Origin: Trichoplusia ni
Lineage: Eukaryota; Arthropoda; Insecta; Lepidoptera; Noctuidae
DNA: 64,000 nucleotides
Direction of reading: 5' to 3'
NCBI RefSeq assembly: GCF_003590095.1
Contig: NC_039482.1
Coordinates: 6,589,657-6,653,656 of the forward strand
In this document: one piece after another, positions 23,401-35,400 of the stretch
Layout of the letters: each line of letters opens with the position of its first letter
How positions within the stretch are numbered: the stretch's first letter is position 1
Program-made: the position numbers and the translations under genes
The notes under the pieces: model-generated
The model's database searches: none
What the model saw: only the letters and a program-made list of their open reading frames with translations
Told to the model about the DNA's origin: nothing

Positions 23401-26400
23401 TGTTGTGTGGGATGAAGCCGTTGGGTGGAGTTTTGTAAGTTGAGTCTGCTGTTTTCTGTTTCCTACGAACCTATTGTTCCGTTTACAAGTAAAATGAGTT
23501 GTTAAATCAAATGTGTGTGACTAAAAACTAAAAAAGACCGCATGACTGTAAACTTTAACCAAAAACATATTCTGTTATGAAAATCATCGACATCGGATTT
23601 CGGAATTATGATTTTGTGTCCGAAGGATTATTTATTTAAGAAACTTAGAAAGAGTTGTATGAGAAAAGGGGATGGAAATATTTTTAACCACATTATTTTA
23701 GACAACATTTACGATACCAGTAACAAATACTAATAAAAGCGTAAAAAAATAGCTTACTTCCTACTCCATACTTCCAGATATTTACTCCCGGATGGCACAA
23801 AATACACGCATCGATCTCCAACGACACTGTTCATGTGGCTGTGGATTGTGTGGAGGTGAGCTGGGGGCTTAGACAAAGTAACAATTTAAAAACGATAACG
23901 AAGTTCGATAAGTTTAAACAGTATGGGATTGACATAAGCCGCGTTAAGTCACGTGGTCAATCGTCATCGTTATCGTAAGTTGGTAGACAATGTTATAATT
24001 CATAACGAAACCATAACGAAACGAATCGATATCGCGTTTATCCCATACAAATGCGTAGACAAGCAGCACTTTCGGTGTTCGTTATTGTCTCGATCGTGAT
24101 CGTCAAAAAAGATAACGAAACGAACGTTCAAACGTTGTAGTTATCGTTACAATATGGCCGAATTTCATTAAGCAGCTGATTTTAGACGTCAAGTGTTCAC
24201 TGAGTTCACTCTGAAGTTTCTTTTCTCGCGAAGTTAATATATTTTAAAATGCATTCGCTACGTTTATTGTGGGCTGCACACAATGAAAACACCTGGGAGA
24301 GGCGCCAAAAGCGTACATTACACCGAAGGCAATTGGAAACAATTCAAGAAATGCCAGAATTGTTGTTCATGCAACATTTCAGGCTTAACAAAAAAACCTT
24401 TCGAAAGCTATGCAGCGACTTAAAAAGTCATACCCTATTGAAAGGTTCATCTGAGATTTCCCTGGAAACAAAGGTAAGAAATTTTAAATTCATAAAACAA
24501 TTGTATTATAGGTGATGTACTACACAACAATAATATCGTGGTACTTATCACACAATACTTGATAAACCTATTACTTATGTAAATTAAAATAATGAAATCA
24601 ACCTTCATGGCCTAACCTGCCTATGTATTATTATATGTTTCAGGTGCTATGTGCTCTTAGCTTTTTAGCTACAGGGTCGTACCAAAAAATTGTGGGTGTG
24701 GGCCACTATTTGACACAGCGGACAACAAGTCGCTGCATCAGAGAGGTAGTAAACGCCCTTAACCATAATTGGATGGTCAGTAGGTGGATAGTATTTCCAC
24801 AAACACCTCAGGAGAGATCCATAATCAAAGAGAAGTATGTATTTATTAAATAGGTTGAATTTTTTAAAGGTTCCTGCATAACTAAAGTTCTATTTGATAT
24901 TTGTTGTAAAATTATTAAATAATTTACAGGTTTCAAAGGTCACATAATTTGCCTGGTGTGATAGGGTGCATTGATTGTACCCACATTGCAATTGTGAGAC
25001 CGGCTGAGGAAGAACATTTATTTTATAATAGAAAAGGATTTCATTCCTTAAATGTTCAAATGGTAAGCTGCTCAATCAATTCCAATCATAGTACAAAACT
25101 GCATGGTTAACAAAATTAATAGAAACTATTTATGTTTATGAATAAAATAATCACTATTTTTAAAGTGAATTCAACGGCAATTCAAAGTATATTATGATAA
25201 TGTATATGTTTATATTTTGTAAGTATAAGCTATAAAACTTTAATGATTTAGTTTTAGTGCTTAATTCAATCCCTCCTCATATTGCAATTTGTGTCTTTGT
25301 GCAAATCAATCAATAAGTAACTAATATTTTATTTTCTTTGCAGATATGTCATTATGATTTAAAAATAACCAATGTGAACACAAAATTTGGTGGAGCTGCT
25401 CATGACTCCCACATATGGTCAGCGAGTCATGTGGGCTCATACATGGAAGGGCTGCATGAAAGTGGTGAACATGTTTGGTTACTTGGTAAGTTTAAATAGT
25501 GAGACATCTGCAATAGGTCTATATGCCAAGTTGATTGCACTATATTTTAGGGAGCATAACTTGAAAGAAATAATGGTTATTCAATTCTTTTTTATTGAAA
25601 GTTGAGTGGAATAAAAAAATATATATTATCTTTTTTTTTAGGAGATTCTGGCTATCCACAGCGCCCATGGTTAATGACGCCCATATTAAATTGTGAACCA
25701 GGGTCGCAAGAAGATACCTATACAAGACGTCATGTCCAAGCGAGGTCTCGCATTGAACGCTGCTTCGGATTACTCAAGGCTCGATGGAGGTGTATGCTTC
25801 GACACAGAGTCCTTCATTATCACCCGGAGATGGCTAGTAAAATTATAAATGCATGTTGTGTGCTGCACAACATTGCATTACATGCTAGTATACCACCTCC
25901 GAGTGATATGCCAGCCGGAAGCTTAGAAGGTAGTGAAGATGATGCTGTACACCATAGCACCTCCATCAATGATAACCAAAATGAGTTAATCCGAGGCAGG
26001 GCTATGCGAAGCCGCTTAGTTAGTAGGATGTGATTATGTTAATAAATAAAATTAAGTTGAAAATTTGTATATTTTTATTAATCCACTAGATAAACTCTAT
26101 AAAATTTTAATCTTTACAACAATTACATTAATCAGCCTTTTATTTCAATTGTTGGGCTCTAGGCAAGCCTCAACTCACTAGTCTATAATCAGGTAACCAA
26201 GCTATATCTAATAGACTTATTCACTAGATAAACTCTATAAAATTTTAATCTTTACAACAATTATATTAATTAGCCTTTTATTTCAACTGTTGGGCTCTAG
26301 GCAAGCCTCAACTCACTAGTCTATAATCAGGTAATCAAGCTATATCGAATAGACTTATTCATTAAATAAACTCTATAAAATTTTAATCTTTACAACAATT

Positions 26401-29400
26401 ATATTAATCAGCCTTTTATTTCAACTGTTGGGCTCTAGGCAAGCCTCAACTCACTAGTCTATAATCAGGTAATCAAGCTGTATAAACTAAAACTAAACTT
26501 TCTGTACTCCTGTTACACCTGTCCCTCACAGAACACAGCAGCAGCAAAGCACCTCGGTGGTGTACAGATATCACCTAGGTGATCTGCTTTGGTGCTCCAA
26601 GTATTAATTAATTAAGTAAATATTTTCAAAACTTAAAAATAAAAATAAAAAGTCTCAAAGTTACAATTTTAACATATTGCATAAACATATTCTGCATCTC
26701 ATACTTGTGCAAGGCTCTTAGTATGACCCTTGCACTAGTATGCGATGCAGAATGCTAAGGCTTCAGCGATAAGCATTTAATTATTTTAGAAATAGGGACA
26801 AGACAATTGCTGAACTACGCAGTGTTCACCGGTTCTGTGTTGTCCCTACTGCGATAATAATCAAGCCAAGCCTGAGCAACTTGTACCAAGGAGCTGAAAA
26901 CTTGGTTTCGCTCGTGCTCGACCTCCAACGCTCGCAAGTCGCGCTCGTGTTGCCGCCTACTCCTGGCTTCCTCCAGCTCCAGGCGTCGTACTTCAACGGC
27001 TGTAAATTCGCTTGCCGCTCTCTCAAAAGGGGTCGGTGCAAATCTACGGCGGGCGCGCAAGCGGGGGCGGTCGGGAGAAGCAGCAGACTGCGGTGACGCC
27101 GGCGACCTGCGACCCAAGCGAGGACGACGCCTGGCTGGCGGAGTAATAGCTGACGCGCGGGGAACAGTTGGTCGCCTTCGCCTCGGAGTAGAGGGCGCTG
27201 GTGAAGCTGGCGGGGATAGAGCTGCCGGGGCTGGCGGGGATAGCGCTACTGGGGCTAGCGGGGATGGCGCAATAGGCTGCCGTCCATGAGCCGAAAGTGG
27301 AGTCGGCACAAGCGGAAGGGGTGTTTGCCTTGCAGACAAATTATTTGAGGGCTGTGACGGTTGTGGAGTTTCTGCTAAAGAAAATTTGTATTATTTTGAG
27401 CAGTACAGATACCTCTTTTTTTGGTTGGTATTGTTTAGTTGAATTTGAGTCCTGTCAATATTTTAAAATAGTTCGATGTTTTTTCACTCAATAATGCGCA
27501 ATTGGCTGGTTGGATTTCTAAAAAAAATTGGCAAAATGATATAGAATATAATTAGCAAAACTAAGTTCCCTAGGTTATTCAGATGACTTATAATATATAA
27601 TTACTTACTTATTTAAAGGATATATATTTTAATACTTACTATCTTCAATTTCTAAATATGAGATCACAACATCTTGGGTGACAGGATCATCTTGCGCAAA
27701 ATGATTAGATCGCTGAAAAATATTGGTAATCACAGATTTATTGAAAACAATACACACTTATGGAATAAATACTGAAAGTAATACTAAACAGGTTTATCAA
27801 AAAAAAAATATAGTGTATTGCATATTAATTAATTTTTGTTTCACCAAGTATATTTCAAATTTGTATATTTAAAAAACATTGGTTATTATTGAGCAGGAGC
27901 ATTGAAGACGTACAATACTTACATTAAATCCTAACTCTTCTACAGAGCCTTGGCCTGACACTGCTAGCGCACCCATTATGGCCAGCACTCTCTCATCACT
28001 TGCTGACAATGCTTGATTGCATGCTGGCCCACCTCCCGTCCCTCTTGCATGATGCCTTATGGCTAAAGCTTTTTTTTTTGTTTTGGATTTCCAATCAGCC
28101 CACACCTTTTTTGAATAAAGATCACATCAATCATTAGTTTTAACTGTATATGCATTTATACATAACTGAAATAGGTTTAAGTACTTTGAAAATTTAAAAA
28201 TAAATAAGCATCTTGGATAATTTGTTCTCATATGGCCATTTGACACAAAATCTAAACTTTACATATTATTACATAAAATTAAATATTCTACAAAAATCTT
28301 TAGACTGATTTCAAGCCAACTTTCATACACTGCATTAAACCCTTGAAAACATAAGATTGCTAGCTACACTCCCATAGCACCAGTGATGGAAGAATCACTG
28401 TTGCGAAGGAAGAATCTTTCAATAACTGTTCATTAGGTGTTTACTTTTTTCCACTTGTTTGTAGTCTTGCTGACACCACCACCAACAGCATTTAACATAT
28501 TGGCCAGTTCAGTCCAGAGCCGGTCTAACCGTACCCGACCTTGTGGACCAGCAAGAGGCCTCGCCAGGTCACCATGACTAACGTAAACAAACAAAGATTC
28601 AATATAAGTATTTCATTTAAAAGAGCGCGTTACTGTTTACACCACTACACATCAACGATTAAAACTTGTATTTACTTACGTTTCCATATATTCAAGCATC
28701 GTTGTCATTTGCTCGGGACTTGCTCGCACTCTTGATTCCATATTTAATCGCTAAAAATTAAATAATTTACACACTCATCGTTTGAACATCAGTGAATAAA
28801 AAAATAAGTATTTTAAATATAATTAAGTTGTGCAGACGATCTATAAGTAATAACACTCCTCACTTCACTTACCACCGTCAGAATACTGTTTTTGTTTGAA
28901 AACTTTTCTATGAAAGCAATGCTACACTTAGTTTATACTAATTTTAAAACAAACAAAAAATTCGCGGATTTAAACAATTTGAACTGACAGCTGCAGTGAC
29001 AGCTAAATTTTCGATACCATAAACAATATTTTGGTTTTTAACGAATGATCGGTTCGTCACAACGATCACGACAACGGAGTTACATTGGCTAGGAAATGTT
29101 TGTCGTTATCTCACAGACGATGTCGAAATTCGGTATCGTTTCGCTACAAAGCGATGTTACTTTGTCTAAGCCCCCTGAATAGTAACGAAAACAATTGACA
29201 ATACTCTATCACTGCAAGTTCGATCGGGTTCGATCCCTGCCCTGGCCAATATTTGCTTCAAAGGTCTATAAAGAGGCAATTATCTATAGTGTTTTAAAAT
29301 GTCTTGAAATCTGTATAATAACAAGGAGGAACAAGGAATTTTACAGGAGTTTTTCTACGGCTCTATAAAATTATTAAGGATTCTTTTTTGTTTTTAAAAC

Positions 29401-32400
29401 GACTCCCTCTTCAATTCAAATCCTTATGCCGCAGGGGTTTCAAATTAATGGTGTTTCTGAAACCACTTCTTTTATTTTCATTTTGCAGCTAATGCCAGAG
29501 AAGATCGACGTCCGGGACTACACGAATGCTAGTTCAATAACTATTGTGTCTAACGACGATGGTACGGCTGCACCTGTAAGTATAAATACACGTTTTTCAT
29601 ATTAGATTATTCTTGATTATTTTCACATTATTATATTATTATATTCTTATACCCACAAAGTAATACTGTCATCGTGCCATTGCCAGTGTCCATTGATCAG
29701 TCGTCGCCAGACCGTCAGTCAAGGCGGTTGTGAAGTTTTAATGACTTGTGTGAATATTATAGTTACCTCTCTTCGCGAGAAAGGTATGCTTACATATGCT
29801 ATGTACCAATGTTCTAATGTTTTATCCGTCTCTCACCGCGTCCTAAAGACTCTTGTCTTCAGAGAGTTCTGAAATGGACCAACAAATTCCACAGTACAAG
29901 TTGCTTAAATGTGTAAGCCTTAATGTTTTTGTAAACACTTTTCAGATAGACCTTCAATGGTTGTCGCTAAGCTGCGACCGCTATAACCTGACTAGAGATA
30001 GCTGCGAAGAAATTGTGAGTAGGTTTTTTTTATTTTTTTATTTTATGAAGACATTTTAGTAATTAAAATCGAAAAATGTAGAACTATTTAACTTAAATTC
30101 AGTGTGTCTTTACATCGAGTAATCAACAGTCGTTATAAAATCCGTTACCCATACAGAAACTTTCGTCTTTAAACAAGCGTCATTTTAAAGGCTTTAAAAA
30201 AGAGGAAGCTCTCAATTCCACAGGATTTTTTTTACTACTTAAATTACAGCACGTAATTTTCATTTCATTTTTCAGTTCTTCATTTTCAAAATAATAAATT
30301 AGTGACTTGTCTTGTGAACAGGTAGATGGTAATTATTTATTATTTTTTTCTTAATTTAAACTTACTCATTTACTTTTTTAGGATAAGCCGCAGCTCCTCG
30401 TAGCAACATCACCACCGACTGTAAGTTTTCTCTTAGTTGATCTCGAATTCGGATTATGATCTTTTAAATCATAGTTCAGCTCTTACGGGTTGGGCACACC
30501 ATGATCCTTATTATACTATATGTAACCTATTATGTGTAAAAACGATAGGGATAAACCATAAAATGAATTAATTTTAAAAAGAATGCTGCTACTATCGTTT
30601 AAAATCACATCAAAATTTTTGCGATTGCATGGCCTGTGCCTTACAGGGACAGGCCATGCTCTCTTAAAATTCTGCAAGAATTAGAATTAAAATTAAACAA
30701 GTTGAAGTTTGAAATGTTTACCGAACAGTTTTAAAATAATTTGACTAATTATAACTGTTTGTTTTTAGTATGATGTCGACCCGTCTGCTATAGCCGAGCC
30801 GTTCGTATTATCCTGTAATAACACCTGCCCGCCAGTGAGTAGCTTTTGGAATTGTTTTAAGATTTTCATTTGATTATTGTATCATTTAATAATAATGATT
30901 GTATCATAAATTTTTGCGAGGGACAACTCGAAAAGTTTAGTATACAGTATTCGTGCTAATCAGCCAAGATAATTGAACTAGGTTGGATTAAAACAAAGCC
31001 TTATACGAAAGGTACCTGAAGAATTAAGATGAATTATTAAGTGAGAGGTTTTTGCCCAATGGTGGGCTAAATAGTACGTTACTGAATAATGTTATTAAAA
31101 TCGTGGTTCCCGTATTTATTATAATTAATTTGTTACGTAGTCAGAGGCAATTTTGTCATTTGTATAATTTTATTTGAAAGGTTTTTCATACTCGCATTTA
31201 TTGTGACGCTGAGGATTAATTGAGTAATTAACTCAATTAAACAACTGTCTTGTAATTAAATGTGAAAATAACAGAGATTTTTTTTGGATCTTATACAAAT
31301 GTAGTGAAAAATTATATATCTAAGAAATGTTTTGGTTTGCATTAAAAATTACAATCGCCTTTTACAGGGTCCAGTTGGACCTCCAGGCATCAAAGGAGAG
31401 CCGGGACCGAGAGGATTTACTGGTATCCCGGTAAGTAAATGACTAGAGTACTTAATAAGAAATCCATAAGAAAATCGCTCAAAATGAATACAGTGTTCGG
31501 CTGAATCTAGTTAGACTTGACGTCGAAACCAAGATAAAATGGGAGTGGGATGACTATGAGAAGGCCTTAAAAAAATGTCTCAAAATTAAAAAAAAATCAT
31601 ACGTTTTTACTTCAAGGCTGATTTTCCCGGAACTTTAAAAACCTTATAGAAATGTCTCTAGTTGCGCGGTTCCAAAGTGTCATTAGTATGGAGAAGAAAC
31701 GGCAAGAAACTCCATAATTGATTATATTAAAAATAATTATTTTATACGTTCATACGAACTTGGATCTATTGTTTTCCAGGGGATACGAGGTACGAAAGGT
31801 GACCCAGGTTTCTTAGGAGCGCCTGGAGTACCGGGGATCAAGGGTGACCGGGGCGATCCCGGGGCGCCCGGTCTGCCGGGGTATGTCGTCAATGTAAGTT
31901 GTTATCATGCTCCTTTTTGGATATTATATAGGATTTATTTGTCAGTATTTCCACAATCTTCATACGATGTCATCTAGTCTCGCAGTAAAAAAGCTTGTAT
32001 TATGTATTCTTGATAACTGATAAACAGACTTGTTTATTTTTAAATATACATTTCATATAATAGATAAATTACACCTTAGACATAACCAGACATTACCAAA
32101 TGATTGTGCTCATCACTCAAACATAGGTCCTGAGTGGTAGGTCCTCCAATGAGTGGCCTGTTGGTCTAGTAAGTGGCCCTGGGTGGGAATCGAACCCACG
32201 GCCTCCAGCATAGCAGTATTAACGGCCTTGGCCAGTCATTGGAGGACAGTACGATATTGATATAAATGGGTGTAGTGGTAAGAGATGATAGAATTTTAGG
32301 ATGTTATTTTAGAATTGTAGAGAAACTGAAGCCATTGAAATGTTTTCAGACGACAGGGACAGGATATGTTGGACCGCCGGGAGAACCAGGACGACGCGGC

Positions 32401-35400
32401 TCCAAAGGTGAAAAGGGAGATGTCGGCCAAAAAGGTGAGGATTCTCATCTTTTGAGTAGAATCTTCGTAGGTAAACGAGGGGCTCGTGGCTAAGCTATAA
32501 CCGCATAAGTGAATTGTTCACAGGTTAAGCTACACTTGATGTATTTGGTCCGTAGATGGGTGACCATCTTTGTCATAACGAGTTCCTCCGTGTTACGGAA
32601 GGCCCGTGAAATTGCGGGTCCCGGCAGATATTCCTACATCGTTGGTAGTTATTATAAGTAGTCGAAAGTCTGACAACCAGTCTGGGTTTAGGAGGTCAGA
32701 GAGGCAGTCGCTCCTTGTAAAACACTGGTACTTAGCTGAATCCGGTTAGACTGGAAGCCGACCCCAATATAGTTGGGAAAAGGCAAGGCCGCCTAGACTA
32801 TTGCTCATTGTTGCGGTTCCAGAAAGCAATGTTTTGATTCCACTTTTCCTTTTATTGGATAATAACCTTTCATTATACTTTATAGGAGAACCGGGTGAAG
32901 CAGGTCTGGTTGGATTAGCTGGTGTACCGGGCACACATGGGAAAGATGTAAGTCAACTATTATTGTAAGGAAAAAATGTGTATTATTACCAAAATTCTGT
33001 AGTTCCGCTTTCAGTTTCAAGATATTTGCAGTGAAGAGTTTGGATACTGAAACGGAACGAAGGATTTGGTAGGGCTTAGGACAGCCTCAAATACATAGCC
33101 TCGTATCCGTAGGAAATTAGCAATTCATAAGAACATAACAAGCGAAATTAAAATTAATTTGTAACTTTATTATTGTGAGAAATTTTTACTATTCAGGGTT
33201 CACCAGGACCACCAGGGCCCGTGGGCCCGCGAGGGGAGCGCGGTGAGCAGGGCCCGCCCGGACCTGCCAGTAACTTCAACTCCTCACTCGTATTAGGTAA
33301 TTATTGTCTGTTATATATTAATGATTATATTTCACTTCACTTCATTATTGAAGTGATCTTTGTGTACCGGGGTCACAGTACCTTATGTGATTAAATTAAT
33401 ATTGTGTTTTGTAGGTGCAAAAGGAGAAAAAGGTGCACCGGGCAGAGCAGGCAGAGATGGGGAGACTGGTCCCAGGGGACTGCCAGGACTAAATGGAGCT
33501 CCGGTAACGTAAATATTTATAAAGCACAAGTTTATGAACAACATTTTTGATAAAACTTCACTTTAATGCTAGATTCGGAATTCTGATTAACATAATAAAT
33601 AGCGTTCATGGATATGTAACACAATAACAGTCATTAAATCACCAAACAGTTTTCGGAAAGACGAAAACCTTTTTGGAAAATTCATGCAAACAAATCGACA
33701 CTATTATTGAAAAAGTTGTTTATACGTGTATTACATGTAACGGGCAAAACAATTTTGATATTCAAATTTTTGGGACACTGATTGTGGTGATGGCATTTAT
33801 TGTATTGATTGATGAAGAAATAAATTAGGGTGTATGTATCATTGTTAACTGGTTTTAGGGTCAACCGGGTTCCCAGGGACCAATTGGTTTGACAGGTGCG
33901 GCGGGGACCAGCGGTCCGCCCGGGCCACAGGGGCCCGCAGGAGAGAGGGGTCCTGAAGGATTACAGGTTATTGTTACAAGATATAATTGAAGTAGCTATT
34001 TTGTTTACATCTATGTTTATAAATGGACTAAATATATGGCTTGTGTGAAAAACCCTGTCCGACATTTGAAAGAGAAAAAAGTGACTTCTAAGACGTTGCC
34101 AAGAAAATTCGAATAAAATCCAGGTCTTGTAACACCAACACCAACCAACTGTAACAACAACATATATTTCTTTAGCACAGCATTAACGACAAATATTTCC
34201 CAGATTTTGGAAAATTTCATTAAACTTACAAAAAAAAAACTTAATTTTAGATGGTGAACCGTTTTAATGATCCATTTGTTTTCACTGCTATAGGTGTAGA
34301 TACAATACATATTGGAAAATTATTTAAATGTTTCTTACAAATTATCACAAATACTTAATAATTTTACGTTACGACGACTAATACGGACAAGTTTGATGCA
34401 AACTGTATTAAAAGAGAAGAGTAATATCTTCATGCCGCTGACTGTCAATTATTTATTTCTAGGGTCCGGAAGGGCCACCAGGGCCTCGTGGGGCTCCAGG
34501 TCCCCCAGGAACTGCAGCCACTGCTGGGGCGCAAATCTCAATACCAGGACCACCTGGACCTAAGGGTCCGAGCGGAGAAGTGAGTGTTTATTGGAATGAA
34601 ATGAAATGAAATGAAATGAATTCTTGCGAAATCTTTTAATGAATTGTTCTAATGCGATATAACTTAGTCGAAGAAGCTTAGTACCACGTCTTAAATAATA
34701 TTATTGCTGGTGTTTAAGAGAGATGCCACTCTACGCCGTGTATTGCGCTGTCATACTTACACAACCGTAATGTTATTACTAACCATAATGGTATATCCTC
34801 AGGTCCTATGAAGGACAAAATAGTTTCTCTTTTCTTACCCAGTTAGCATTCTGAATTTGTATTTAAAGTAAAAGATACTTATTTCGAACTATTTTTTATC
34901 TCCATAAAATCTTGTCTAATATTTTCAGAAAGGCGAACGCGGTTTCCCAGGCTTCCCCGGCAAAGATGGTGTGAATGGGGTCCCTGGAGCCCCTGGACCA
35001 GCGGGTCCACCAGGACTTCCGGCACCCCCTGCTAGGGTTTACGAGGTAATGTTGTTCATTGTTTAAAGTAGGCTGGAGTCAAAGGGTTCTTCCTCAAGTT
35101 GTATCTGTGTAATAAATTTGACTTAGGGACCATTTTTCAATCATCAGTTATGTTCTATCTGAGGAATAAATATGGCCGTTTGACATATTTTCTATACAAA
35201 AGCTGTCAAAACTTCAAACATATTCGTCAGATAAAAGTTATTTGGCAATTGAAAAATTGGCCCTTAATTAGATAAATTAATAATTTTTTAGTCAATTGCG
35301 TTAACCTTAAAATTAATTACTTAATTATCGATATTTCAGCAGCAGGCACCGTCAATATCTGAATCTGAAATAAGAAACATATGTGAAGACGTGGTGAAAG

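Larger units (their letters stand above)
23864..29174 (+). mobile_element. Complete PIF/Harbinger DNA transposon, 5311 bp, with transposase and Myb-like gene
   Basis: The ends are a perfect 20-bp inverted repeat, GGGGCTTAGACAAAGTAACA at 23864-23883 and its reverse complement at 29155-29174. Both sides are flanked by CTG (23861-23863 and 29175-29177), the 3-bp target duplication typical of this superfamily. Inside are a spliced DDE transposase on the plus strand (24249-26033) and a spliced Myb/SANT-like protein gene on the minus strand (28741-26815), tail to tail. Between their 3' ends lie a 138-bp tandem array and a long hairpin. The subterminal parts carry many copies of short motifs such as GATAACGA, CGTTATCG and AACGAAACGAA, which may be protein-binding sites. 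The whole element sits in intron 5 of the collagen gene, in the host orientation for its transposase. Both genes are open, so the element may be autonomous. Confidence 0.95.

Noticed and set aside
26084..26481. CRISPR-like array
   Set aside because: The units are contiguous 138-bp tandem repeats without unique spacers, inside a eukaryotic transposon.
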